A stretch of 64,000 nucleotides of DNA from Streptomyces avicenniae (GCF_000719135.1 NZ_JOEK01000013.1:1-64000), one strand, 5' to 3'. Numbered from the stretch's first letter, positions 8,477 through 16,272 are shown. Notes: generated by a model not told the origin, from the letters alone. A program made the numbers and translations.

Positions 8477-9160
8477 GTGATCCGGGTCCTGGTCGCCGAC
8501 GACGAGGCGATGATCCGTGCGGGAGTGCGCGCCGTCCTCGCCACCGATCCGGACATCGACGTCGTCGCCGAGGCCGGTGACGGGCGCGAGGCCGTCGAGC
8601 TGGTCCTGCGCCACCGCCCGGCGGTGGCCGTGCTCGACATCCGCATGCCGGGGACGAGCGGCATCGAGGCCGCCGCCGAGATCCGCAGGACGGCGCCCGG
8701 CACCGGCGTCGTGATGCTGACGACGTTCGGGGAGGACGACTACATCCTCCAGGCGCTCGGCGGCGGCGCGGCGGGCTTCCTGATCAAGTCGGGCGAGCCG
8801 GAGGAACTGATCGCGGGCGTCCGCGCGGTGGCCGGGGGCGCCGCCTACCTGTCACCGAAGGTCGCCGCCCGGGTCGTCGCGCACCTCGCGGCGACGGGCG
8901 CGGGCGCCGCGGCCGGTCGGCGCGCCGCCGCCCGTGAGCGGGTCGATTCCCTGACGGCCAGGGAACGCGAGGTGCTGGCCTTCCTCGGCAGCGGGCTGTC
9001 GAACGGGCAGATCGCCAGGCGGCTGCGCGTGGTGGAGGGCACGGTGAAGGCCCATGTCAGCTCCATCCTGGCTCGCCTGGGAGTGGACAACCGGGCCGCC
9101 GCCGCCGTCATGGCGCACGAGGCGGGCATCGTCGCCCCGCCTGAACCGGGGCAGCCGTGA
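8477..9160 (+). CDS. LuxR/NarL-type response regulator
   Basis: 227 residues, GTG start 7 bases after the kinase stop, so an operon with it. Receiver domain first: VADDEAM holds the acidic pair, VAVLDIRMPG holds the phosphoacceptor aspartate (about residue 54), then LTTFGEDDY and FLIKSGEPEEL with the conserved lysine (about 104). A C-terminal GerE/LuxR helix-turn-helix follows (LTAREREVLAFLGSGLSNGQ...VKAHVSSILARLGV, about 155-210). It should bind DNA as a dimer when phosphorylated by the kinase encoded at 7039-8469. The last 310 bases are overlapped in antisense by the PAP2 gene frame. Confidence 0.93.
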   Translation: MIRVLVADDEAMIRAGVRAVLATDPDIDVVAEAGDGREAVELVLRHRPAVAVLDIRMPGTSGIEAAAEIRRTAPGTGVVMLTTFGEDDYILQALGGGAAGFLIKSGEPEELIAGVRAVAGGAAYLSPKVAARVVAHLAATGAGAAAGRRAAARERVDSLTAREREVLAFLGSGLSNGQIARRLRVVEGTVKAHVSSILARLGVDNRAAAAVMAHEAGIVAPPEPGQP

Positions 9161-9841
9161 GACCGTCCGGGCGGCAGGGGGCGTGAGCAGGAGCAGCACG
9201 AGCGCCGTCGCCGCGCCGCCGAGAACGGCCCCGGCCAGCACGTCGTGCGGGTAGTGCACGCCCACGAGGACGCGCAGCAGCGCCGCCGCACCGGCGAGCG
9301 GCAGCGTGACGGCGGCAAGGCGCGGCCACAGCACCGCCAGCCCGACCGCCAGCCCGGCGGCCAGGGTGGCGTGATTGCTGGGGAACGACCAGTCCCCGGG
9401 GGCCGGGCACTCCGCGATCACGTCGGCCGCCGGGCGCAGCGCGCGGCACGGCCGCTCCTCGTCCACCACCAGCTTCAGCGCCTCGCTGACGGCGTAGGCC
9501 GCCAGGGTGCCGACGCCGGTCAGCACGGTCCCCGCGGCGCCGCGCGCGTCACGGCGGCGGACAGCGGCCCACCACATCCACACCAGCAGCGCGCCCAGGA
9601 GGAGCAACGTGCCCTCGGACGCCACCTCCAGCAGCGCGCCGAGCCACGACGGCGCGTCCGCCACCCGTCCGGTCACCGAGCGGTAGACGGACACCGAGGC
9701 CCCGCCCCTGACCTCCACCGGACCGTCCTCGCCCAGCCCGCCGGGGGCGAGCCCGACGACCACCCCGACGGCGGCCACCGACACCGCCGCGGCGGCAAGT
9801 GACCTGCGGGCCAAGGGCATCTCTCGCTGTTCTCGTTCCAT
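8852..9841 (-). CDS. PAP2 family membrane phosphatase
   Basis: Integral membrane lipid phosphatase-type protein. All three PAP2 signature parts are visible: KLVVDEERP (K-x6-RP), PSNHATLAAG (variant of PSGH) and RVLVGVHYPHD, separated by membrane helices. The ATG at 9841 has no clear ribosome site; an ATG at 9820 is an alternative. The family-like part ends near 9150 (LLLLTPPAART), but the frame has no stop until 8852, so the open frame runs about 310 bases into the antisense of the response regulator. Either the tail is real and the genes overlap tail to tail, or the stop was lost by mutation. Substrate unknown; family members act on undecaprenyl or phosphatidyl phosphates. Confidence 0.75.
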   Translation of the reverse strand: MEREQREMPLARRSLAAAAVSVAAVGVVVGLAPGGLGEDGPVEVRGGASVSVYRSVTGRVADAPSWLGALLEVASEGTLLLLGALLVWMWWAAVRRRDARGAAGTVLTGVGTLAAYAVSEALKLVVDEERPCRALRPAADVIAECPAPGDWSFPSNHATLAAGLAVGLAVLWPRLAAVTLPLAGAAALLRVLVGVHYPHDVLAGAVLGGAATALVLLLLTPPAARTVSRLPRFRRGDDARLVRHDGGGGPVVHSQASQDGADMGLHRALHHAQPPGDLPVRQPAAEEGQHLAFPGRQGIDPLTGGGAPTGRGARARRREVRDDPGGDLR

Positions 9842-10090
9842 GCGGCCGAACGTAGAAGCGGCAACACCCCCGGAACCCGAGCCGAACGACAACGCCCCGC
9901 CCCGACGTTCGTCGGGGTTGACATCGGACCTCTCCGGAGACGGCCCGTCCGTGACCTCCGCATCGCGAAGTCCCGTCCGCACACCGGAAGAGGTGTGCGG
10001 ACGGGGCACGGCGTCACGTTGTCCCGGGGTTCGCTGGACATCACTCCGTTCGCTGCGCCTCGGAAGGGCTGGCCATCGGAGACTCTCACC

Positions 10091-10273
10091 ATGTGTGACG
10101 GGCATCGCGTGCACGTTGAGACGCTGTCCGCCGCGATCGAGGAGAATCAGCCGAGCGAGGGTGCCCTGTACCGGAAGGCGTTCAACGGGCTGAAGGCGGT
10201 CGCGGCCTATGGCGCCGAGGCGGAAGTGCTCGTCGTCACGGCCCTTGAGACGTGCAGGAGATCGAAGACCTGA
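10091..10273 (+). CDS. Small hypothetical protein, 60 residues
   Basis: Start at ATG 10091 (MCDGHRVHVETL) with GGAGACT upstream as a fair ribosome site; the frame can also start at 9995. It reads as a small helical protein (LSAAIEENQPSEGALYRKAF, then NGLKAVAAYGAEAEVLVV). No family is recognised. It sits alone between the PAP2 gene and the FMN reductase gene. Coding bias is less extreme than in its neighbours, so it could be a remnant or recent arrival. Confidence 0.4.
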   Translation: MCDGHRVHVETLSAAIEENQPSEGALYRKAFNGLKAVAAYGAEAEVLVVTALETCRRSKT

Positions 10274-10312
10274 CACATCGCACTGCCGAATCGTCTGAGG
10301 AGGGAGAGCGGT

Positions 10313-10858
10313 TCAGGGGCGTTGCGTCACCGCGTCGAGGACGGCGGTGACGCGTGCGGTGAGTTCCGGCGTGGCCAGGAACCGGCCGCCCGGCCCGAGG
10401 TGGCCCTCGATCCCCGGCACGGACATGTCCGGCGTCACCACCCGCAGTCCCACCCGCCCCAGCACCGGCCGCACCATCTCCAGCGCGGGAGCGCCGCCCG
10501 ACGTCCCCGCGCTGTAACTCACCAGCCCCACCGGCTTGTCACGCCACTCGCGGTACAGGTGGTCGATCGCGTTCTTCAGCGGCGCGGTGTAGCCGCCGTT
10601 GTACATCGGCATGACGAGGACGAACGCGTCGGCCGCGTCCACCGTCGCGCTCCACGCCCGCGTGCTCGCGTGGACGTACCGTCCCCCGGACGGCAGTTCC
10701 GGCTCGTCAAGCAGCGGCAGGCCGACCTCCCGCAGGTCGATCAGCTCGGCCGCCACGCCGGGACGGGTCGCGGCGAGGCCGGTGACCCAGCGGGCCAGGG
10801 GCCGCCCGGCCGAGACCTGACGGGTGCTGGCGGAGATGACGTGCAGACGGCGGACCAT
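10313..10858 (-). CDS. NADPH-dependent FMN reductase-type flavodoxin-like oxidoreductase
   Basis: 181 residues, cytoplasmic. Flavodoxin-like fold: MVRRLHVISASTRQVSAGR at the N-terminus is the FMN phosphate loop (S-T-R type), FVLVMPMYNGGYTAPLKNAI (near residue 85) is the conserved flavin-binding motif of the NADPH-dependent FMN reductase family, and VGLVSYSAGTSGG forms the third loop. GGAAAGGGG precedes the ATG. It would reduce FMN, quinones or nitro/azo compounds with NAD(P)H; the natural substrate is unknown. It lies downstream of, and co-directional with, the YczE-type membrane protein gene, 63 bases away, and may be co-transcribed with it under the MarR protein. Confidence 0.88.
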   Translation of the reverse strand: MVRRLHVISASTRQVSAGRPLARWVTGLAATRPGVAAELIDLREVGLPLLDEPELPSGGRYVHASTRAWSATVDAADAFVLVMPMYNGGYTAPLKNAIDHLYREWRDKPVGLVSYSAGTSGGAPALEMVRPVLGRVGLRVVTPDMSVPGIEGHLGPGGRFLATPELTARVTAVLDAVTQRP

Positions 10859-10921
10859 GGCGGGCCCCTTTCCTTCGGGTCTTCCCTCGGTGGAACACGG
10901 ATCGCGCGGCGGACACGCCGG

Positions 10922-11494
10922 TCAGGACGGCACCGCGAGGCGGCGCAGGAAGAGCTGCGTCAGCGGCCCGATGGCCCCGGCGAACAGCACCGTCCCCACC
11001 CCGACCGTGCCGCCCAGCAACCAGCCGCCCGCCAGCGCCGCGACCTCGATGCCCGTCCGCGCGACCCGCAGCGAGACGCCCCGCGCCGCCAGCCCGGTCA
11101 TCAGCCCGTCCCGTGGCCCCGGACCGAGCCCGGCACCGACGTACAGACCGGTCGCCACCGCGTTCAGCACGATCCCGCCCAGCAGCAGCGGCACGCGCAC
11201 GGACAGCGCGTCGGGCTCGGGCAGCAACGCCAGCGCGCCGTCCGCGACGACCCCGACCACCAGCACGTTCGCCACCGTCCCGACGCCCGGCCGCACCCGC
11301 AGCGGTATCCACGCCAGCAGCACCAGCACGCCCATCGCGTTGACCACCCACCCGAACGGCACGCCCGTGCTCCGCGCCACGCCCTGGTGCAGCACGTCCC
11401 AGGACGCCACGCCGAGCCCGGCCGACAGCATCATCGCGACGCTGACCCCGAACAGCACCAGCCCCGTGAACAGCCGCTCCACCCGCAGTCCCAT
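10922..11494 (-). CDS. YczE/YitT-type integral membrane protein
   Basis: About 190 residues with roughly five membrane helices (for example LFTGLVLFGVSVAMMLSAGL, VNAMGVLVLLAWIPL and VPLLLGGIVLNAVATGLYV). The layout with GLGVASWDVLHQG and GLGPGPRDGLMTGL repeats (D-hinges in each half) is typical of the YczE/YyaS/YitT group, some of which act with nonribosomal peptide or transport systems; the role is unknown. The start at ATG 11494 (MGLRVERL) is chosen because upstream candidates (GTG 11524, 11560) lie in or beyond the palindromic operator. Divergent from the MarR gene, which probably represses it. Confidence 0.82.
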   Translation of the reverse strand: MGLRVERLFTGLVLFGVSVAMMLSAGLGVASWDVLHQGVARSTGVPFGWVVNAMGVLVLLAWIPLRVRPGVGTVANVLVVGVVADGALALLPEPDALSVRVPLLLGGIVLNAVATGLYVGAGLGPGPRDGLMTGLAARGVSLRVARTGIEVAALAGGWLLGGTVGVGTVLFAGAIGPLTQLFLRRLAVPS

Positions 11495-11512
11495 CCCGCC
11501 GCCCCGCGATAG

Positions 11513-11560
11513 TTGACGTGTCACCGATGCACCGTAGGGCCGAGATGAGTGACATGTCAA
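11513..11560. promoter_or_regulatory. Pair of MarR-type palindromic operators
   Basis: Two near-perfect copies of the palindrome TTGACATGTCAA: 11513-11524 (TTGACGTGTCAC) and 11549-11560 (GTGACATGTCAA). They are 36 bases apart from start to start, between the divergent YczE-type and MarR genes. MarR dimers bind such palindromes and repress both directions. Placement also argues that the MarR protein starts at GTG 11584, after the second site, where TACGCT could serve as a -10 element of a leaderless transcript. Confidence 0.65.
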
Positions 11561-11583
11561 TCAGATCCGCGTACGCTGGCGCC

Positions 11584-12060
11584 GTGACGTCCTCTCCCCG
11601 CTGGCTGACCGGTCCTGAGCAGCGCGCCTGGCAGGCGTACCGCCGTATGACACTGCTGCTGAACGCGCGCATCTCCCGCGAACTCGCCGACGACTGCGGC
11701 CTGTCCGACCCGGACTACGACGTCCTGTCGAACCTCGGCGAGAGCGCGGAGCGGCGCTGCCGCGTCAACGAGCTGGCCGACCGCATGCTCTGGTCCCGCA
11801 GCCGCCTCTCCCACCACCTCACGCGCATGCAGCAGCGCGGGCTCGTGTCCCGCGAGCACTGCGCGGACGACGGACGCGGCGCCGTCGTCGTCCTCACCGA
11901 CGCGGGGCTGCGCAAGCTGGAGGAGGCCGCCGCCGGGCATGTCGAGGCGGTCCGCCGTCACTTCATCGACCTCCTCACCCCCGAGGAGATCGACGCGTTC
12001 GCGGGCATCGGCGAGACCGTCGTCACCCACCTGACCGACGAGGGCGGCGCCCCCGCCTGA
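11584..12060 (+). CDS. MarR family transcriptional regulator
   Basis: 158 residues from GTG 11584; in-frame starts at 11518 and 11545 precede or overlap the second operator palindrome and are less likely. N-terminal dimerisation helix WLTGPEQRAWQAYRRM, winged helix with the recognition part RVNELADRMLWSRSRLSHHL and wing REHCADDGRGAVVVLTDAG, then a C-terminal dimerisation helix. No cysteine is placed like OhrR's sensing cysteine, so a small-molecule ligand is more likely than oxidation. Divergent from the YczE-type gene and the FMN reductase gene, its probable targets. Confidence 0.9.
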   Translation: MTSSPRWLTGPEQRAWQAYRRMTLLLNARISRELADDCGLSDPDYDVLSNLGESAERRCRVNELADRMLWSRSRLSHHLTRMQQRGLVSREHCADDGRGAVVVLTDAGLRKLEEAAAGHVEAVRRHFIDLLTPEEIDAFAGIGETVVTHLTDEGGAPA

Positions 12061-12101
12061 GCACGCCGGCCTGAGCACGCCCGCCGCCGCGCCGGGAGGC
12101 G

Positions 12102-12437
12102 TCAGGGAATCGCCTCGATGCGCGCCATGTTCTCCTCGCCCCACGCGCCGAGCGGCCCCATCGCCGCGTTGAGGGACGCCCCGAACTCGGTCAGTGAGTA
12201 CTCCACCTTGGGCGGCACCTGGTGGAACACCTCGCGATGCACCAGGCCGCTGGCCTCCATCTCCCTCAGCTGAAGGATCAGCATCCGCTCGCTGATGCCG
12301 GGCACGGCCCGCCGCAACTCGCCGAAGCGCCGCGTCCCCTCGCCGAGCGAGAAGAGGATCAGCCCCTTCCATTTGCCGCCCATGACGGTGATGGCGGCGT
12401 CGAGTCCGCAGATGAAAGTGCGCTTGGCCATCGGCAT
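12102..12437 (-). CDS. HxlR family transcriptional regulator
   Basis: 111 residues with the standard HxlR layout: CGLDAAITVMGGKWKGLILF at the N-terminus (conserved cysteine and the GGKWK motif), RFGELRRAVPGISERMLILQ as helix-turn-helix, and a wing with REVFHQVPPKVEYSLTEFG. HxlR proteins are small dimeric winged-helix regulators that often respond to aldehydes, quinones or redox signals through the N-terminal cysteine. It is divergent from the two imine-reductase-like genes and shares with them an AT-rich spacer with inverted repeats, so it very likely controls them. Confidence 0.92.
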   Translation of the reverse strand: MPMAKRTFICGLDAAITVMGGKWKGLILFSLGEGTRRFGELRRAVPGISERMLILQLREMEASGLVHREVFHQVPPKVEYSLTEFGASLNAAMGPLGAWGEENMARIEAIP

Positions 12438-12456
12438 TCATCCTTACAAAAGTGTG

Positions 12457-12488
12457 AGTACCGAACAGAATTGTAGGTACTTGATCAA
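12457..12488. promoter_or_regulatory. Candidate HxlR operator in AT-rich divergent spacer
   Basis: Between hxlR (start 12437) and the first reductase gene (start 12588) the sequence is markedly AT-rich. It contains an inverted repeat AGTACC (12457-12462) / GGTACT (12476-12481) and the adjoining palindrome TTGATCAA (12481-12488). HxlR proteins bind inverted repeats that start with GTAC-like half-sites in divergent spacers. The assignment is by position and symmetry only. Confidence 0.45.
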
Positions 12489-12587
12489 AAGTATGCGCAC
12501 ACCCAGGATGGAACAGGCGCCGCCCGGACGCACCTGTCCGCCGATACGCGGCTGCCCGACCCTCCCCATTTCCCCTGGAGTTGCCGC

Positions 12588-13472
12588 ATGCCCACGCACG
12601 ACCCCACGCCCGTGACCGTCATCGGCCTCGGCTCCATGGGCCGGGCGCTGGCCGAGGCGTTCGTCGCTGCCGGACACCCCACCACGGTCTGGAACCGCAC
12701 ACCGGCCAAGGCCGCGCCCCTCGTCGCCCAAGGCGCCGTCCACGCCCCGACGCCGCGGGCCGCCGTCGAGGCGAGCCCCCTCGTCCTCACCTGCCTGACC
12801 ACGTTCCAGGACACCCGCTCCGCCCTCGAACCCGCCGCCGAGGCACTGGCCGGACGCGCCCTCGTCACGCTGAACAGCGGCTCGCCCGCCGGTGCCCGCG
12901 CCCTCGCCGCCTGGGCCACCGGCCACGGCGCCCGGTTCCTGGCCGGTGCGGTCAAGAACGTGCCCTCGGCCGTGGGCGCGCCGGACACGCTGCTGTACTA
13001 CGGCGGCGACCGGACCGTCTTCGACGCGTACGCGCCGACGCTGCGCGTGCTGGGCGGCGACACCGTCCACCTCGGGGACGAGACCGACCTCGCCGCCCTG
13101 TACGAGAGCGCCGTGGGCGCCATGCTCCTGCCCGCGCTCGTCGGCTTCTTCCAGGGCGCCGCCGCCGTCCAGGCCCGCGGGCTGGAGGCGGCGAGCATGG
13201 TGCGGTACGCGGAGAAGTGGCTGGACATGATCAAGGCCCTGCTGCCCGTCTTCGCCCGCGAGATCGACAGCGGCGACTACACGGACGCCGCCTCCTCCGT
13301 GAACCTCTTCCTCGCGGACGCCGACGCGGACCCCGACGAGGACACGGCGGTGGAGACCGCCTGGCTCGCCCCGCTCCACGACCTCGTGAGGCGGGCGGCT
13401 GCGGCGGGCCACGGCGAGCACAGCATCTCCGCCCTGACCGAGGTGCTCAGGAAGCCGAGGCAGAGGGCGTGA
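12588..13472 (+). CDS. Imine reductase-like NADP-dependent dehydrogenase (first of a tandem pair)
   Basis: 294 residues in the beta-hydroxyacid dehydrogenase/imine reductase fold. The Rossmann motif VIGLGSMGRALAEAF begins at residue 11; VWNRTP follows beta-2, with R and T positions typical for the NADP phosphate. A long helix with LPALVGFFQGAAA and the C-terminal helical domain with AAAAGHGEHSISAL are as in the imine reductase family. Likely to reduce a cyclic imine or a similar C=N or C=O group; the substrate is unknown. The next gene is a paralogue (start 13490, alternatively 13469). Controlled probably by HxlR. Confidence 0.88.
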   Translation: MPTHDPTPVTVIGLGSMGRALAEAFVAAGHPTTVWNRTPAKAAPLVAQGAVHAPTPRAAVEASPLVLTCLTTFQDTRSALEPAAEALAGRALVTLNSGSPAGARALAAWATGHGARFLAGAVKNVPSAVGAPDTLLYYGGDRTVFDAYAPTLRVLGGDTVHLGDETDLAALYESAVGAMLLPALVGFFQGAAAVQARGLEAASMVRYAEKWLDMIKALLPVFAREIDSGDYTDAASSVNLFLADADADPDEDTAVETAWLAPLHDLVRRAAAAGHGEHSISALTEVLRKPRQRA

Positions 13473-13489
13473 CGCGTGTGAAAGGTGAC

Positions 13490-14362
13490 ATGAGCAAGCG
13501 CGACGTGTCGGTCATCGGCCTCGGCCCGATGGGACGCGCGATGGCGGGCGCGTTCCTCGACAAGGGATACCGGGTCACCGTCTGGAACCGGACCCCCGGC
13601 CGGGCGGACGAGCTGGTGGCGGCGGGAGCCGACCTGGCCGCCACCGTCCCCGACGCGCTCGCCGCGAGCGAACTGGCCGTCCTCAGCCTGACGGACCACC
13701 GCGCCATGTACGACGTCCTCGAACCGGCCGGCCACGCGCTGCCCGGCCGGGTCCTCGTCAACCTCGGCTCGGACACGCCCGACAGCGCCCGCGCCGCCGC
13801 GCGGTGGGCGGCGGGGCACGGCGCCCGGTACCTCACCGGCGGCGTGCAGGCTTCGCCCCCTGGCATCGGACAGCCCGGGTCCACCACCTTCTACAGCGGC
13901 CCCCGGGACGTGTTCGATGCGCACCGCGAGACCCTGGAAGTGCTCACCGGCACGGACTACCGAGGCGAGGACCCCGGACTCGCGGCGCTGTACTACCAGA
14001 TCGGGATGGACCTGTTCTGGACGACGGTCCTCGGCTGGCTGCACGCCCTCGCCCTCGCCGACGCCCACGGGGTCCGCGCCGAGGACGTCCTCCCGTCCGC
14101 GTCGTCCGTGCTCGCCGGGATGCCGGACTTCATGGCCTTCTACACCGGGCGGATCGACGCGGGGGAGTACCCGGGCGACATCGACAGGCTCACCATGGGC
14201 GTGGCCAGCGCGGAACACGTGCTGCGGACCGCGCGTGACGCGGGAGTTGACGACGCGCTGCCCGCGGCGGTCGTGGACATCTTCCGGCGGGGCGTGGCGG
14301 CGGGGCACGGCGACGAGAGCGCGACCAGCCTGGTCGAGGTCCTGAAGCGGACCACCGCGTAG
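13490..14362 (+). CDS. Imine reductase-like NADP-dependent dehydrogenase (second of a tandem pair)
   Basis: 290 residues, paralogue of the preceding gene. Rossmann motif VIGLGPMGRAMAGAF, then VWNRTPGRADELVAAG; a helix with MDLFWTTVLGWLHALALADA and a C-terminal GHGDESATSLVEVLKR. ATG 13490 has AAAGGTGA as ribosome site and matches the family start; GTG 13469, overlapping the upstream stop as GTGA, is the alternative. It keeps the tryptophan-rich active-site helix that the first copy lacks, so the two may differ in substrate, or the active enzyme may be a heterodimer. Confidence 0.88.
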   Translation: MSKRDVSVIGLGPMGRAMAGAFLDKGYRVTVWNRTPGRADELVAAGADLAATVPDALAASELAVLSLTDHRAMYDVLEPAGHALPGRVLVNLGSDTPDSARAAARWAAGHGARYLTGGVQASPPGIGQPGSTTFYSGPRDVFDAHRETLEVLTGTDYRGEDPGLAALYYQIGMDLFWTTVLGWLHALALADAHGVRAEDVLPSASSVLAGMPDFMAFYTGRIDAGEYPGDIDRLTMGVASAEHVLRTARDAGVDDALPAAVVDIFRRGVAAGHGDESATSLVEVLKRTTA

Positions 14363-14391
14363 CCGGGGCGGATCGCGCTCCGCGCCCACCG

Positions 14392-14724
14392 TCACAGATA
14401 GATCTGCCGCTCGCAGGAGGCGCAGCGCCACTCCCCGTCCGCGCCCCGGCCCAGCACGGGATGGGCGCAGGGCCGCGACACCGGGACGTGCGCCGGGATC
14501 ACCAACGGCGGGGCGTTACGGGACGGGACCCCCGCGCCCGTCCCGTACCGCTCCACCATGAACGCCAGTTCGGCGAGGCACCCGTCGCACGCGTACACGT
14601 CCCCCCGGGCGTGCGGCGTGCTGACCGTCCCGAGTCGGAGCACGGAGACGTCCTCGCGGCGGCAGTAGAGCCAACAGCGCCCAAAGGCCCAGGCGTTGCC
14701 GTCCCCGAGCCGGGCGATCGTCAC
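14392..14724 (-). CDS. Small cysteine-rich protein next to XRE/DUF397 locus
   Basis: About 110 residues from GTG 14724, which overlaps the stop of the upstream gene (GTGA). It has several Cys pairs: CWLYC, CDGC and the C-terminal WRCASCERQIYL, plausible zinc ligands, with conserved-looking AWAFGRCWLY and FMVERYGTG stretches. No catalytic motif. Such proteins are common beside XRE/DUF5753 genes in Streptomyces, but their role is unknown. Forms an operon with the 69-residue gene upstream and is divergent from the XRE gene. Confidence 0.7.
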   Translation of the reverse strand: MTIARLGDGNAWAFGRCWLYCRREDVSVLRLGTVSTPHARGDVYACDGCLAELAFMVERYGTGAGVPSRNAPPLVIPAHVPVSRPCAHPVLGRGADGEWRCASCERQIYL

Positions 14725-14930
14725 CGCAGCGCCTCCGTCAGCTTGCGCGCGGTCTCCGGGTTGCACCTCCCGAGTTCCACCAGCGGCGGGGCCACGCTGC
14801 CCAGGAACGTCATCGCGTCGATGCCCAGCGACGGCAGCGTGATGTTGTGTGCGGCGAGCGCGGCCTTCAACTCCTCGATGGCGACGAGCACGTCGAGCCG
14901 CCGCGCGTTGTCATCTGTTGACACGGACAT
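14721..14930 (-). CDS. Small hypothetical protein, 69 residues
   Basis: Start at ATG 14930 with a strong GGAGGAGA ribosome site. The protein is helical (RRLDVLVAIEELKAALAAHN, then SLGIDAMTFLGSVAPPLVEL) without cysteines or charge clusters. The family is not recognised; similar short helical proteins accompany XRE/DUF5753 regulators. It overlaps the next gene by 4 bases, so the two are translated together. The promoter must lie in 14931-15006, shared with the XRE gene. Confidence 0.65.
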   Translation of the reverse strand: MSVSTDDNARRLDVLVAIEELKAALAAHNITLPSLGIDAMTFLGSVAPPLVELGRCNPETARKLTEALR

Positions 14931-15006
14931 CTGTCTCCTCCGAATACTGCTCTGGGTGCCGATCGGCGTACTCAGAGTGTCCCGCGCCGAGTAATCTCGG
15001 CCAGGG

Positions 15007-15879
15007 GTGGAACACAGACGTCTGATCATGTCTAGGAACGGAGTTCCCTTGGCCACGGAGTTGGAGTACGAGGAGAAGCGCGACCCCGCCGTCTCGACAC
15101 TGGCCTACTTCGGCAAGGAACTGAAGTTGTGCCGCGAACGCGCGCGGATCTCCCAGCAGGACCTGGCCAACGAGGTCCCGTGCCACCACACGCTGATCAA
15201 CAAGATCGAGACGGCGACACGCATTCCCTCACTGCGTATCGCTCAGGTATGCGATGAAGTCCTGGCCACTGATGGCGCGTTCGAGCGCATGTGGCCCATC
15301 GTCATCAAATACGCCTTCCCCAGCTGGTTCCGGCCGTTCGTGGACCTGGAGGAGAAGGCGTCGCTCATCCGCAACTTCCAACTGATCGTCGTTCCAGGGC
15401 TCCTCCAGACCGAGGAGTACGCCCGCGCCGTCCTGGCGAGCGGACGGCCTGAGAACCTGGAGGATGTCGTGGCCGCCCGGATGCGTCGCCAGCACATCCT
15501 GCATCGGATTCACCGCCCGCGACTGTGGGTCATCATGGAAGAGGCCGCCCTGTCGCGCCCGGTCGGGAGCCGGGACGTCATGTACCGGCAGGTTCGACAC
15601 CTGATCCAAGCCGCTGAGGAACCGCGCACCGTCGTCCAGGTCATCCCGCGCAAGATTGCCACCCATGCGGGAATCGCTGGTCCGTTCTCCTTGCTGAGCT
15701 TCGAGGACAAGTCACCCCACATCCTTTATTCGGACGGCTTTCCGCAGGGCAGCATTCACGCGCTCTCAGAGGATGTTGCCATCGCCGAGTGGGCCTACGA
15801 TCTACTGAGGGCCGATGCTCTCCCACCCGTCGAATCCATCGAGCTGATGGACAGGATCGCGAAGGAACTGTACGCATGA
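15007..15879 (+). CDS. XRE-type regulator with DUF5753 domain
   Basis: 290 residues. N-terminal helix-turn-helix with LCRERARISQQDLANEV and IETATRIPSLRIAQVCDEVL (about residues 38-85). Then the DUF5753 domain: WFRPFVDLEEKASLIRNFQ, VVPGLLQTEEYARAVLASGR, RMRRQHIL, and the C-terminal FSLLSFEDKSPHILYSDGF. These regulators, of the WhiJ/AbaA-associated kind, are usually paired with DUF397 proteins, as here, where a DUF397 gene overlaps the stop by 4 bases. GTG 15007 or ATG 15028 may be the start; TAATCT at 14992 could be its -10 element. Possible roles are in development or antibiotic control; the ligand is unknown. Confidence 0.9.
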   Translation: MEHRRLIMSRNGVPLATELEYEEKRDPAVSTLAYFGKELKLCRERARISQQDLANEVPCHHTLINKIETATRIPSLRIAQVCDEVLATDGAFERMWPIVIKYAFPSWFRPFVDLEEKASLIRNFQLIVVPGLLQTEEYARAVLASGRPENLEDVVAARMRRQHILHRIHRPRLWVIMEEAALSRPVGSRDVMYRQVRHLIQAAEEPRTVVQVIPRKIATHAGIAGPFSLLSFEDKSPHILYSDGFPQGSIHALSEDVAIAEWAYDLLRADALPPVESIELMDRIAKELYA

Positions 15880-16070
15880 ACGGCAGCACCTCCACCCCCC
15901 ACTCTGAGTGGCGCCGGAGTTCGTACTCGTCGAACAACGGCGGCGACTGCGTGGAAGTCGCCCGTGTGGTGGTAGGTGTGGTGTCAGTTCGGGACAGCAA
16001 GGCTGTGACAGGTCCGGTGCTGGAGATCTCCCCTGGAGCCTGGACCGGCTTCATCCGTTCCGCGAAGTGA
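15876..16070 (+). CDS. DUF397 protein (first copy)
   Basis: 64 residues; ATG overlaps the XRE stop (ATGA). Classic DUF397 pattern: WRRSSYSSNNGGDCVEVA, then VVSVRDSKAVTGPVLEI and a closing W-x-x-F. In Streptomyces these small proteins act with the adjacent XRE/DUF5753 regulator, probably as binding partners that set its activity. It is followed after 16 bases by a second DUF397 gene that shares the same pattern. Confidence 0.92.
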   Translation: MNGSTSTPHSEWRRSSYSSNNGGDCVEVARVVVGVVSVRDSKAVTGPVLEISPGAWTGFIRSAK

Positions 16071-16086
16071 GGTCGAGGTGACCGCA

Positions 16087-16272
16087 ATGCAGGCGAAGCA
16101 GCCCGCTTGGCGCAAGAGTTCGTACTCCGGCAACACCGGCGGTAACTGCGTCGAGGTCGCGGGCGGGGTGCCCGGGGTTGTTCCGGTGCGGGACAGCAAG
16201 GTGGCCGAGGGGCCCGTGCTGGCGTTCCCGGTCACCGCGTGGCGGGCGTTCGTCACCGCCGGGGTGCGCTGA
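16087..16272 (+). CDS. DUF397 protein (second copy)
   Basis: 61 residues from ATG 16087, which has GAGGTGA at ideal spacing; the GTG at 16078 inside that ribosome site is the alternative start. Pattern AWRKSSYSGNTGGNCVEVAG, then VPVRDSKVAEGPVLAFPVTA. The two copies differ most in the middle and so may have distinct partners. Downstream, 16273-16410, reads as an open frame without start (LPDYTLTRERARILPGGRLR), possibly a gene remnant. Confidence 0.88.
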   Translation: MQAKQPAWRKSSYSGNTGGNCVEVAGGVPGVVPVRDSKVAEGPVLAFPVTAWRAFVTAGVR

